A stretch of 64,000 nucleotides of DNA from Plantago major (taxonomy: Eukaryota > Streptophyta > Magnoliopsida > Lamiales > Plantaginaceae), in contig CM048844.1 of assembly GCA_026545765.1 (NCBI GenBank), positions 63,291,035 through 63,355,034 of the forward strand, read 5' to 3'. The first letter of the stretch is position 1, and every line of letters starts with the position of its first letter. Under the pieces are notes generated by a model. The model had not been told where the DNA came from. It worked only from the letters and a program-made list of their open reading frames with translations, and ran no database searches. The position numbers and the translations under genes are program-made. Positions 22,029 to 33,739 of the stretch are shown piece after piece.

Positions 22029-24974
22029 TCAATCTGCAAATTTTCTATCACCAAACCTTTTGACATCATCAGAGTAGTCATAGAGAAGTGTTCTGACAAT
22101 CATCTCTATGTCTCTGGCAAATCCACAGACTTCCTTGTAGGTTTTGGTGGGATTCTTCTTGGCAAAGTGCTTGACCCACAAATACTTTCCCCACTTCCAA
22201 GTATTCTCAATTCTGATATCTGATAGCTTGAAGTATTCATATATGATCTTCAGATATCTGATGTCACCCTTGTATTGATCTTCAGTCAAGTAGAAGGACT
22301 CATAGGGTTCCACAGCAAGTCTTGCTCTTGTGCCTGTTCCAGTGATGTTGGGAATTCTGTGCACATCATCTGGCTTTCCATAAGGACATTCGTCAGAGAG
22401 GTCCTTTTTCATGGCTTCTATTCTCTTGATTACTTCAAAATCCAACCAGGCTTTGATGTGGTTGGTGTTAATCAAGATTGGCTTGTCTTTTCTCCATGCC
22501 ATGAGCTGTTTATGGATTGGTTCTGGAAACCTTGAATTTAGCAGTAAATGCCTGAGTTCCAGAATCCAGTAGCCATTTTTCTAATTTATGCACCTGTAGA
22601 CAGAGGAGTTGTTGTCATTCTTCACATACTCAATTTTGGCTTGTTCTGGCCTGAGTGGAAGTTGACTTTTTCTCTTTTCAGCTCTTAGTTTATTCCTCTT
22701 TTGCCTTGAATTTTCCCTTGGGAGATTGCTTGAAGAACCACCCTGGATAGACTTGGTATTTGCAGAGGGTGTCTTAGCTGCCAAAGGCTTTACAGCTATG
22801 GGCTTAGTTAGGCTATCAATTTTTCTTTTTCTATGAAGAGGAGCTTCATCTTCATCAGTCTCTTCATCATCATCAAGATCAATTCTTGTGAGAATCTTGC
22901 AGCCTTCTTCATTGCCCAGGGATTTGATTTTGCCTTCTTCTTCTTCAGAAGACTCGTCAATCCCTCTTACTTGTCTTCTCCTTGGAGCCTTGGTACTCGT
23001 TGGAGGTTTCTGTGCTCTGGCCCTTGTTGTCATTCCTTTTTCAGGAAGTTGTTGAGTGGTGGCTACTATCTGTAGAGCAGTCTGACTGGAGGAGGGCTCA
23101 TTAATTCTGAGAGGTGGTTGTTAAGATTTTCTTTTGGTTCCTCTTCCTCTTCCTCTTCCTCCCTGAGCATCTTGAAATCCTTCCCCCTTAGTCATTGTTG
23201 ACTGACTAAGAATCACAAAGGATTCTGGAAGGGAGTCAAAGTTGCCTTGCAGATAGTTGTAAGAAGCAACCAGCTGTTCCAGTTTGGCCTTGAGCTCCTG
23301 ATTTTGTTTGATAAGACCAGTATTCTTATCAATGAGCTCTGCCAGTGGGCCTTGAGTAGCATCTGCTTTTCCAGCAAAATAGCTAGCCTCATTGAGGGCT
23401 TTTTCAGCAAGATTATTGTCATCATCCCTTACCATTCCTAGGTCTCTCTGAGCAATGACCAGGCTTGTTGTTCTTTGAGTGATTAGCTCAGTGGACTTTT
23501 TCATTTCAGCAGGGACTGATGCAATTACTTCTTCATTTTTTTTGAGACAACTCCTTTCTTAGAGTTGCTAGAACCTGGTATCTGGCCATGTAATCATGGG
23601 AGTTGAGATTTGGTTTCTTACTGAAGCTTTGAGGAGCTATCAGTTTTCTGTTTAAGGAGAAACTCCCAAGTGAACATTTGCTTGTTCTGCCAAGGTTCTG
23701 TCTTCTTCATCATCTGAGTCATCAGCCCAGTGATCTTCATCCTCTTGTACTTCTTCCTCAAGGTTTCTGATAGCAGCAACCATCTCAGATATGGGTTTCT
23801 TGACTTTGGAGGATGGTTTCTTTGGTGAAGATGCAGTGTTAGCATCATGCTTTACTTCAGATGCTTGTTCAGCATCTAGCTCCTTAGTAATATGGTCAAC
23901 AGCTTCCCGGAGCTCTTTAATCTCAGAGTAAGCTTGCGTTTCCTTGTGTGTTTGTTCTTCAAGTTTGTCTAGCTTGACTCTGGATTCAGCTATCTTTTCT
24001 TCCAGTTGAAGATGTAGCTGTTGTTCTTCCTCCAACAACTGTTTGAGTTGAGCAACTCTGGCTTGTGCATCTGATGTTTTCTGAGTTGCTTCCTCAGATT
24101 GCTCAACTACTTGTTCAGTAGTATCTTTGTGTTAGGGAGTTGGATGAGTAGATTTCTGTGGAGATGGAGGAGGGGAATTTTGTGATGTCCTCTCAGTGTG
24201 CTTTTCAGCAGCTGAGGCATTGTTTCCTTGTGGAATCCTTCCTGTCCCTGGTGCAGGGGCATCATCATCACCCTTCTTATCCTCATCCTTGTGATGGTCA
24301 GAAGGAGGATCTTCATAATTGTTCTCATCAGTTTCCTTCTCTTCTTCATCTTCAGAGACTAGGTTGATCACTTCTGGAATAGTGACCGTTTGCCCATTAA
24401 CTTCCTCTTGTTCAGAGGGTATGTATTGTAGAGTCTGGGGAAAAGTAGGCTTGAATGCCATCTGTAGTCTGGTCTGACCATCCGCTTCTTTGAAAGCTTA
24501 GATCAGCTTTCTGGCCACTTCCTTGACAAAATCCTTATCCATCAATGTTCCGAAAGAATACTGTTCAGTGGGGAACATTGCATGGACGTAGTTTTCCAAG
24601 TCAAGGGCTCGTGCTCTCTTTGTGTGGTGATCAGTCACCTTTAAGATTTCAGATAGATCGGAGCATCGGAGCTTTTGCCATTTCTTGAAGCATTTTAGAT
24701 GCTTTGGCAAAGTGTGTTCCTTGAAGAAAGGAAGTAGGTCCTCTTTCTCATCAATAGGGACCTTAGTGGCACTTGTTTGAGCCTGAAAGAAAGCGTTCTG
24801 AATTAATTTCAAAACTTTAGTAGATATCTGGGCTTTAAAGTAGAAAGGTATCTGAGTTACTTGTGTGACAGGCTCAGATGACTTGACTACTGAGGTTCCA
24901 GGTGCCTCAGATATCTGGATATGAGGAGGAGACTAGGAAGTCTGATCCTCAGTTGTCTTTCTTTCTGTTTGAAT

Positions 24975-25064
24975 CTGAGAATTAAAATTAACACAATACT
25001 TAGGAAATTGTCATGAAAGAATATATGCAATTAAGCTTCAATGATCTCTGAGTTTTTCACTTAC
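24975..25064 (-). other. Third-ORF intron D (90 nt)
   Basis: Minus strand: donor GAA|GTAAGTGAAA, a full consensus, and acceptor TTAATTCTCAG|ATTCAA. It separates two acidic exons in phase 0. The sequence between is AT-rich with stops in the reading frame. Confidence 0.75.
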
Positions 25065-25216
25065 TTCCTTACCAGGAGACTCAGAATCATTGTTCTCAGA
25101 AACTTTCTCAGTTTCTGTGTTCTTTCTGGTGATATTACCTTGGGGCCTTCATCAATTTCCATGGGTGCAGGGGATGTCGCAACTCTTTCCCCTTGCACTT
25201 CTACTTCTGAATGAGT

Positions 25217-25299
25217 CTGTAAGTAGAAAGTATTGACTAATTAGAGAATAATTTATATTAACCCATAATGAAGAATGATTATCACTGGTTTTTATATAC
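25217..25299 (-). other. Third-ORF intron C (83 nt)
   Basis: Minus strand: donor ATGAAG|GTATATAAAA and acceptor TTTCTACTTACAG|ACTCAT. Phase 0; AT-rich inside. The upstream exon (25401-25300) is 102 nt, exactly 34 codons and open. Confidence 0.75.
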
Positions 25300-25401
25300 C
25301 TTCATACTAGAAGGCTCAATGACATTTTCTTCAGAAACCTTGACGGTTTCTGGGTCCTTTTCTGGCATTTCTGCCTTATCTTCTTCTTTCTCAGTTGGAG
25401 C

Positions 25402-25480
25402 CTATTAGAAACATCCACTTAATTAGTTAAGTGTATTAACGTATAACTGAAAAGTAATATCTTAAGAAACTCTCTATCAC
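25402..25480 (-). other. Third-ORF intron B (79 nt)
   Basis: Minus strand: donor CTACAA|GTGATAGAG and acceptor TTTCTAATAG|GCTCCA. Phase 0. The upstream exon (25588-25481) is 108 nt, exactly 36 codons and open. The donor is weaker than the others. Confidence 0.65.
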
Positions 25481-25588
25481 TTGTAGCACAGGCTCAGATT
25501 CCTTAAGAGGTGAGGTTTTAGTAGCCTCCTTCTCAGTCTCTGAGGCAAGCTTTCCAGCTTCCTCTTGTTCTTGTGTTTCTAATTCAGC

Positions 25589-25668
25589 CTGTAACAAAGA
25601 AATTTTATTAAATAACAAGATTAATAAAAAAAAATTATCACAAGTAGAGAGTTAAACCATTCAGCTAC
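25589..25668 (-). other. Third-ORF intron A (80 nt)
   Basis: Minus strand: donor TCTCAA|GTAGCTG (alternative ATG|GTTTAAC 12 nt on) and acceptor TTTCTTTGTTACAG|GCTGAA. With the first donor it is phase 0, like the other three introns. Confidence 0.65.
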
Positions 25669-27576
25669 TTGAGAAGTGTCAGGCTGATTGGTCTCTGGAA
25701 CTTGTGACCCTTCTAGGTTTTGGTCTTGTTGTTCCATTTCAGCTTCTTTGTTTGAAGTTTCAGGTACTTCAGAACTTTCCTGAGTATGCAACTCAGTTAC
25801 CTCCCCTGATTGATCATTCTGAGCAGATGCCTCAGTTTGATTCCTCTCATTGAGTTGGGGAACCTGCTCTTTTGTAGGATTTTCTTCAGCAGTGAAAGAT
25901 GCTGGTTTCTGTAACTCAAGTACCATTTCAGCAGTATTCAAATCTGGTTGTTTTGGTTGTTGTGCTTGAGACAGACTGTTGAGTGTTGAGGCAATGGCAT
26001 TATCCTCCAACACTAAGCTATCACTCATCAGAGCATCTTCAATATCTTTCAGTCTTTCTTGCTCTGATATTGTAATCTGTCCAATGACCTTGGACACAGT
26101 TGCTTCTTCAGCAACCTTTGAAACAGGTGCTTGTTCAGCAACCTGTGGTGTAGGTTCTTCTTCAGATACCTCTACACCATTTACTTTTTCTGTAACCTTA
26201 GCCCTTTGTGATTTTTCTAGGATTTGAGAGATGACTAATTCATCATCTTCATTGTCAGAGCTCTCATCAGCATTAGGAACTGATTGGTCCATAATCCCTG
26301 CGGTTTCTATTGAACGGGCTTGGTATCTATCACTACTTTCTTTAGCAGCATTGATGAGTTCATCAGCAAGGCTTTCGGCAATAGTCTTAACATTTCTGAA
26401 AGCACTTTCTCTTGCTGAGTCTACTTGTTCAGTAGCTGATACCTGTTTTGCAGCATTGATGAGTTCATCTGCATTTATGAGTTCATCAGCAATGGCGGCA
26501 GGTATCTGGGAATCGACAACCTCAATGCGTGTGCCTTCTGATTTGCCAGCAGACTTCTTTCGTGAAGTTCTGGGCTTCTTGGTCGCAACCTTTCCCTCAT
26601 ATACCTCTTCAGTCTTTCGCTTCTTGGAACCTTTCTGAGATCCATTAACCTTTTTCATCAAGTTTGTATATTCATATTTGTAGAGTAGGTTACTGTTGGC
26701 TATACCAGCCTTCTCTCTGAGCTCAATGCCAAGCTTCTCCAGCAAGTAGCATATCTTTAGACCATAGCTTACTGTGGCCTTTGGCTCAGTGAGTCCCTTA
26801 GCGATTTTAGGCTCAAAGCCTTGAATCTTCTTCACAAGCTTCATAAAGGCGTACTTTCCCCAATTGAAAGGGTTTTCCAGCCTTTTATCTTGTTATTGCA
26901 ACAAGAACATCATCATCCAGCGTTCTTGGCTTATCTGGTCAGTAACTCCTTGTAGACCATCAAAGCATCTGTGAAGAATGCATGCCAATACATCCCGGTG
27001 AACCAACAGACGTCTGGTTCTGATGTCAGCAAGCTTGAAATCAGTGGGTGTATCTGATTTTTCAAGATCACACACATCAATTTACAACTGTTTTACACCT
27101 TCAAGGAGATCATCATCCTTGGTGTCTATTTCAAAATCCTTTCCAAGATTTTGAAGATCAAACAACTTACAGAAAGCTGTTAAGTCCAAAAGGATTTACT
27201 TTCCTTGGACTTTAGTTTTTATAGACACTATTGCAGTGCCTTCAGAAACACAGGATATAATCCTGGAGTTATTGTCGAATTCTAACACATCTAGTGAAGA
27301 AATTCAACTGTGAAGAGCAGATAGAAAACCCTTGATTTGTGCCTTTTCAAGCATGTCAAGAATTAGCTTCCTATCGTCTTGATTTTCAATAGTAGTCGTG
27401 AGGTATTCCTCAATCATGGCACCACCCCAAATCATTCTGTGATTTGAAGTCCAATGATCGGGATTAAAGTCTCCTACCAATCAATTGTTTACTATAACCA
27501 ACTCTGGTGCTTGCTTTTCAGCAGTACCAGTGGTAGAAGATTGGGGTTTCTGGGTAGACGAACGCTTAGGAGCCAT

Positions 27577-27764
27577 CTCTTTATATAGTGCAAGTGTTTT
27601 AAAAGTTTGAAAGAGATTTGGGTGAGAGATTAGTGATTCTTTGCAGAAAAACTAACAGAAATTTGCAGAGGTTGAAGAATGGTTTTTGCTATTCTTGTGC
27701 AAGTCTGAATGTTGGATTAGGCGAAAGTAATTTCTTTTGCCAAAATCCTATATATATATAGCAA
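27577..27764 (-). promoter_or_regulatory. Candidate internal promoter of the third ORF
   Basis: Minus strand: GCTATATATATATAGG at 27747-27762. A CT-rich leader of about 150 nt without upstream ATG in good context leads to the start codon. A second TATA-like CTATATAAAG lies right before the ATG, too close to serve it. The layout resembles an ordinary plant core promoter plus 5' UTR. Inference from sequence only. Confidence 0.5.
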
Positions 27765-28474
27765 CGTAATTCAGACAAACATATACATACAAATTGGTTA
27801 TGTATATACGTATCTGTGAATTGCAGTAAGGCGTGGTTAAAAGTTTTTTCGGCATTAAATGCATAGTGGGCCATGTCGGAATTTCAACAGTCCACTATTT
27901 ACCGAGAATTAATCTCTGCCGTAAAGATCAATCGCCTATTTCATCAAGGGTCACCATTGCTTCTTCAGCAATGATCACAATCAACAATTGTAATTGTGCC
28001 CATTTAATGAATGTTGGCTATTAGCTATCTGAATCATGTTTCTGTGTGAATGAGAACACTGTTTGTATCTAATTCTATCTTATACTTGTTGTCTTTTCAA
28101 AGTTTTTCACAAAGATAGAAATAATACAAATTTCAAGATAGTAGTTAACTGTAGACAGTTGTACTATTCTCTTTTGTGTTCCCCCTCACTGAGTGATCTA
28201 GATATCTGAGTACTCGTCTCAGAAATCTTCAAATAGCCATTTTACCCTTTAGCCTTTGGTTTCTGGATACCCGTTCCAGATTCCTCTTTTCTGGATACCC
28301 GTTCCAGATACCTCTTCTCTGGATACCCGTTCCAGATTTCTTTTCTCTCTCCTTTGATATCTTCTTCAGATATCTGAACTTTTTTCAGTTCTTTGATAGC
28401 TCCATTAGTCCAAGACTATGTCTTAATGCTAAGAATATACTTTCTTGTAGTGGCTTAGTAAAGATATATGCAAG
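27765..28474 (-). other. E8 spacer between RNase H and third ORF
   Basis: No gene. Contains the 28-bp tandem repeat listed separately and several AGATATCTGA motifs at 28200-28375. It may hold the upstream control region of the third ORF. Confidence 0.55.
28263..28346 (-). repeat. Three 28-bp tandem repeats with dyad core
   Basis: Units start at 28263, 28291 and 28319. Each begins CTGGATACCCGTTCCAG, whose ends CTGGA/TCCAG are inverted. The spacing is exactly 28 bp. Confidence 0.95.
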
Positions 28475-29940
28475 TTAGTCTTCAGTGCCAATCTTGAGTA
28501 TCTCTATATTGTCTTTTTCAACATGGTCTCTGATGAAGTGGTGTCTAACATCAATGTGATTTGTTTTTGCGTGAAACTTAGGATTCTGAGTTATGGCAAT
28601 AGCACTTGTGTTGTCACAGAAAATGGGAGTTTTCTCTTCATTGAGTCCATAGTCTCTGAGTTGTTGTTGTATCCACAATATCTGTGAAGCACAACACCCA
28701 GCAGTAATATATTCAGCCTCTGTAGTAGATGTGGCAATTGAATTTTGTTTCTTGCTGAACCAAGATAACAATCTGGCACCAAGAAATTGACATGTTCCTG
28801 AGGTGCTTTTTCTGTCAAGCAATGATCCAGCATAGTCGGCATCTGAATAGCCAACCAAACTCAATCCACTATCTTTTGGATACCACAATCCAACTTCTAC
28901 AGTACCTTTTACATATCTAAATATTTTCATAGCAATGTTGTAGTGTGATTGCATTGGATTTGTCTGAAATCTAGCACACACTCCAAGTGCATATTGAATA
29001 TCAGGTCTACTTGCAGTGAGGTATAGTAGAGATCCAATCAATTTCCTATACTTGTATTCTTCAACACTCTTGTCAGATTCAGTATAGGTCATTTTGGTTC
29101 CAATGCTCATTGGTATCTTAGCATTCTTTTCAGAAGGCTTTAGATTAAACTTATTGAGCATGTCCTTTGCATACTTTGTTTGACTAATGAATATTCCATC
29201 ATTGAGTTGCTTGACTTGCAGCCCTAGGAAGTAATTCAATTCTCCCATCATGCTCATCTCAAATTTACATTTCATGAGTTTAGCAAAGTCTTCACAATAT
29301 ACTTGATCTAAAAGTAGTTTCCCATCATGGTTCAATGTGAAGAGTGTTTTATCAACATCTCCTATCTTGAAACCACTTTCTAGTAGGTATCTGGCTAATG
29401 TATCATACCATGCTCTTGGAGCTTGTTTCAGCCCATACAGAGTTTTCTGAAGCTTATAGACCATCCTACTTTCTGAGGAAACTACAAAACCTGGTGGTTG
29501 CTACTTCCTCACCAAGTTCACCATTTAGAAATGCACTCTTGACATCCATCTGATAAACTATAAAGTCATTATGAGTTGCGAAGGCTAGAAAGAGTCTTAT
29601 TGCATCCAATCTTGCAACTGGTGCATAAGATTCATCAAAATCTAGTCCTTCAGTCTGGGTGAATCCCTTGGCAACCAACCTAGCTTTGTTTCTGGTTATT
29701 TCACTAGATTCATTCATTTTGTTTTTGAAAACCCACTTGGTTTCGATTACAGATATTCCGTCAACAAATGGAACCAGTTTCCAGACTTTGTTTCTCTCAA
29801 ATTGATCCAATTCTTCTTGCATTGCAGAGATCCAATATTGATCCTTTAATACTTCTTCAATAGTTTTTGGTTCAATCTTTGAGATCAAACATCCATAGAG
29901 TCAATTTGCATTTTCAGCGATTGCTCTTCTAGTTCTAACT
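28475..29940 (-). pseudogene. pol: E8 pol: reverse transcriptase and RNase H
   Basis: Copia RT begins with [12 protein letters not shown], then KTRWVFK-like and ARLVAKGF motifs and [12 protein letters not shown] small deletion near 29505 shifts the frame. The second frame carries LYGLKQAPRAWY. At 29297 an in-frame deletion joins the text before and after the catalytic YVDD box, removing it (LLLDQVYCEDF). RNase H follows with SDADYAG, DRKSTSG, TTEAEY and CDNTSAI, ending at 28475. The polymerase site is absent, so this copy cannot reverse-transcribe. The RNase H wording fits the SIRE group. Confidence 0.93.
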
Positions 29941-31098
29941 CCTTGGTCTATGGGACCAATCACATCCTTTGCAGGATGATTTCTTATCCATTTCATATTG
30001 GGTTTTGAACTAGTAGGATCAATATCATTTCATATTGTGTTTGTTAATCAGACATCTATTTTGAGTGTAGCATGCTGTTTTTACAGCTTCAACCCAATAG
30101 ATTTCACTTATTTCAGTGTCAGCAAGCATTGTTCTTGCTGCTTCTTTCAGGGTCCTATTCTTTCTTTCAGCAACATCATTTTGTTATGGTGTCCTTACAT
30201 AAGATAGTTGATGCTGTATACCTTCTTGGTACAAAAGCTGTTTTTATGTCTTTGGTTCACAAACTTCGATACCATGGTCTCGACGATTACAAATACCTTG
30301 TCATTTTTCATGACTTCGAGATTATTCAGCAAGTTGGGTATCTCAACCCTTGCATCAGATTTGTGTTTGAGAAAGACAACCCAAGTGAATCTTGAGTAAT
30401 CATCTACAACAACCAGACCATATATTTTTCCTGCATAACTAGTTATAGAGGATTCAAAAAGATCCATATGTAACATTTGCAGTGGCCTTTCACTGGAATG
30501 TCTAGTTGTAGACTTGAAAGATGTTTTGGATTGTTTTCCCATTTGGCAAGCTGAACATACACCTTCTTTTTCTATATGCCATTTTGGGTAAACCAACCAC
30601 CAACTCTTTCTTGGCTAGCTTATTCAGAGTTTTGAAATTCAAGTGACACATTCTTTTATGCCATAGCCAATTTTCTTCAGTGTGGCCAGATTGACTCACC
30701 ATGAGACATTCTTCAGTTGTGGCGGATGCCCAATCAGCAACATAAAGATTTCCTTTACGCCTTGCAACCAAGACTGTCTGCTTTGACTCATTGTCAATCA
30801 CTTTGCATAGTTTTGACTTGATCTTGACAGTGTACCCTTTGTCTACTAATTGACTCATGCTTAGGAGAATATATTTCAATCCCTTTACATGTAGTACTTC
30901 AGAGATTTTAAGGGCTCCAAACTTTAGATTGCCAAATCCTATGGTTGGATTTTCATCTCCTCCAGCAAACCTGATAATTGGTCCATCATTGCATTTTATG
31001 TAGGCAATCAGATTTGCTTTGTCTCCTGTCATGTGCTTCCCACATCCACTATCAAAATGCCACTTTGGGTTTGTCGTTAGAGTGTTCTGCACAGAACA
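29941..31098 (-). pseudogene. pol: E8 pol: protease and integrase
   Basis: Protease WHFDSGCGKHMTG at about 31030-31070, GAG-pre-integrase HHCC (HKRMCHLNF ... CSLPNGK after a shift) and the integrase LHMDLF and WVVFLKHKS motifs. Frames switch near 30590. The second catalytic Asp region is damaged (VIVETMVSKFVNQ), and the text corresponding to about 2720-3100 of E1 is missing at about 30030. The protease part is the best preserved of the Copia copies. Confidence 0.88.
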
Positions 31099-33616
31099 AG
31101 AAACAGGAGATTAGGTTCTCATACCAACAATGGAACCATTTGGACTAAAGAATCTTCCAGTAGGAATCCGCTTTTGCATGAATTTCTTAGGAGCATTCTT
31201 TTGTCTAACAAGAACATATGGAGGAATTCTAGTTAAATGAATAGTATTATTGTCATTAAGAACTATTTTCTTCCTTGGTGTGTTCCTTGGTGCTCCATTT
31301 GGTGCTTTCAGATACCTGTCAGGTTTCTGAGTCTGCTTCTCAGCAAACTTAGCTTTCCTAGCCAGATTTCTTCTAGCCCTGGCATTCAGATTTTTAGTGG
31401 CTTGATTCAACTTCCACTTCTGGTAATTGCTGTGAGCAATTCTAGCCTTTAACCATCGTTCTTACTCTTGTTTGCATTCACGAGCAAGTTGTTTCCCGAT
31501 AGCTTTATAGCCAATGCCATTCCGAGCACCTGGTGCTATCTGAGATCTTTTCTCAGCAGCTTTGCTAGTCTCTGGGTAATCTATTTTCTTTCCAGAAGAC
31601 GTGACATAGGAGAAGTTATCAGCTCCTGCAATTTTTCCTTTCTGAGAGACAAAGCACTGTGGGTGATTACACTTCTCAGTGTAATGTTTTTTTTCAATAA
31701 TATTCCCAACAGATTTCTTTTGGACTTGTTTTTCCCACAAAGGTTTAGTCGCAACTGCCTTTTCTTTGTCAACAATCTTAGCTTTCTGACCGATACTGTA
31801 GGTTGTTTGGGAATCACCTTGCTAAGCACTGATAAATGTTTGTCTTTCATCACTCTTATTCAGAGTGGTAGAACTATCTGTGTGTGTGTCCAGCCCAAGT
31901 CCTCTCTTTTCTGAAGGATCTCTTAAATAAGATTGTACTTCAGTAAGAGTGTCACTAGCTTTGGCATAAGATTGAAAAGATAGTTCTTTCTTTTTGAGTT
32001 CTTTATTCTCAGAAAGAAGATCTTCACATTTCTTTTGAAGATTGGCCAATGCTTCTTTACGTGACTTTTCAGTCTCAGATATCTGAGCCTTGAGAAATGC
32101 ATTTTCAACATCCTTTTTCTAAGATATCTTGAGTAATTGTGAATTTTCCTTTACAAGAGAATTCATTTGTTCTTCAAGAATTGGTGCTCTAGCTCGGACC
32201 ATTAGAAATTCTCTTTAGTAGAGATGAAGCTCTCTTCTGAGATGTTCCAGATCTTTGATTCCTTCCTCATCACTTTCATATGTATAACAAGAAGTATGTG
32301 TTACCTCATCAGCCATTAGACAAGGTTCAATATTGGAGATATCTGGAAAGATCTCTTCAGCCATTCCACACACTTCTTTCTTCTTTTGTCCAAATTCGAT
32401 CACTTTATGAGAAACAACGCACAATTCTGGAGATGGAAGTGTAGAATCATCTGAGTCTTCATCCTCAGAATTAGACGTAATATCTAGAGCATCCAATTGG
32501 AGTTGAATCTTTTTCCGTTCTTCAGTGAGCATAGCTCTCTGACTTCTCTTGAAGTTTCTTCTATCTTTCTTGTCACCTGTCTTAATTTTGTTGAAGGCAG
32601 GGAAATCCTTCTTGAAATGACCAGGTTTCTGACAATAGAAACAGATATCGTTTCCAATTTCTGCTTCCTCAGTACTTGATGCTTTCTGAGCCGGCTTGTT
32701 CAGCGAGCTTTGCATATTTTTATACTAGTGATAGTTTGAGCCTAGATGCTTTTTCAGCCTCTCTTTGGCTTTTCTTCTCTCAATTTCTCGACTGACATAT
32801 TTTCCCTTATGCTTTACAACAAGAGCATCCTCAGTCACCTCCTTGCCTTTCTTCTTTTCAGAAGTTCCTTGAGCAACTAGAGCAACATTCTGCAACTTCT
32901 CAGTTGTTTGTACTCTTTGAGTTGTCTCATAGTCAACGGTAGCAAGGTGAGAGAAAAGTTCCACTGGAGTGATATCTGGCATTCCTTGGTTAAAATAGAA
33001 AAACTTTGTGTGCTCCCAGTTATGATTTAGACTTCTCACAATAGTCTTAATCTTCTCTGACTGGGTATATCTATTACTTTCACCAAGTGCAGCCATGTCA
33101 CTCATAACTGTTGTAAACCGGAAATCTAGTTCTTCAAGAGACTCTATGGGACCTTGTTTAATGTTTTGGAATTTGAGCTTCAAAACTTCGAACTTATTTT
33201 CCTTTGTTTTCTCGATGTACAGCATTTCTTCAATCGGTTGCGAGCCACTTTCGCCGTTTTGCACCTGATTTACACTGTATGTGCTCTGGAGTAGAACGTA
33301 TGATGATATTACGAGCCTGACCATCCAGTCGATTTCTCTTGGCATCTTCCGATGTCCAGAGCTCTCTAGGTTTTGGTTCGTAAATAACTTGACTAGCAGG
33401 TCTACCACTGGTTGACGCATCTGTTTGTGAACACCCATCACTTTGTTCTCTGTCTCTACCATTAGAAACCTCTATGACTTGCTTGAGTTGTTGAATGACT
33501 ATTGGGCCATTCTTTATCACTTCGATCGTTTCGTCACTGATGGCTTCTAGGTGGAGCATCATGTTGTTCTTCCATTTCTCATAATTCTCTAGCTTGAGAA
33601 TTGGGGCGTCACTTAA
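31099..33616 (-). pseudogene. gag: E8 gag
   Basis: N-terminal part homologous to E7 gag (LENYEKWKNNMMLHLEAISDE), capsid-like region to about 32750, then knuckle, acidic stretch, coiled coil and basic linker. The start codon position (33616) reads ATT instead of ATG. Frames change near 33240 and 32720. The knuckle at 32602-32643 reads CFYCQKPGHFKKDF: its last Cys is Phe. So even the RNA-binding site is broken. Confidence 0.87.
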
Positions 33617-33726
33617 AGAAATCCTGCAGCAAACACACTAAACAAACAATCAAGTATAGGTGAAAAGCAGTTAGTGGGCACTTATCTGGGATCTAGGTTC
33701 AGTGCAGAAGGCTTGGGAACCTCCTG

Positions 33727-33738
33727 CTCTGATACCAC
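33727..33738 (-). other. E8 primer binding site (initiator Met type)
   Basis: GCTCTGATACCA on the plus strand, that is TGGTATCAGAGC on the minus strand, next to the 5' LTR. It is complementary to the 3' end of plant initiator tRNA-Met. Confidence 0.93.
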
Positions 33739-33739
33739 T

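Larger units (their letters stand above)
22029..27576 (-). pseudogene. E8 third ORF: long spliced gene of unknown function
   Basis: Minus-strand gene between RNase H and the 3' LTR, starting MAPKRSS at 27576 and ending KFAD at 22029. In order: Ser/Thr/Lys-rich start; a helical N-terminal domain (about 27480-26620, containing SQERWMMMFLL and NPFNWGKYAF); a long acidic Glu/Ser/Thr region (26600-24900) with four short introns; a basic helical patch (24812-24500); an acidic stretch; coiled coils (24040-23650, 23510-23250); a Gly-Arg-rich GRGRGRG end near 23130; a basic/acidic tract (23033-22581); and a C-terminal aromatic domain (22502-22029). Premature stops occur at 27481-27483 and elsewhere. 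No transmembrane or fusion segment is evident, so 'env-like' refers only to position. Similar unnamed proteins occur in asterid genomes. Confidence 0.75.

Noticed and set aside
22029..27576. Calling the third ORF an envelope gene
   Set aside because: Position fits, but I see no signal peptide, fusion peptide or membrane anchor. The protein is acidic, coiled-coil and Gly-Arg-rich, so the function is left open.
28263..28346. CRISPR-like array
   Set aside because: Three 28-bp units are directly adjacent with no spacers; an ordinary tandem repeat in a plant element.
33727..33738. tRNA-like sequences next to the LTRs
   Set aside because: Only 12-18 bases match tRNA 3' ends. They are primer binding sites, not tRNA genes, and no cloverleaf surrounds them.
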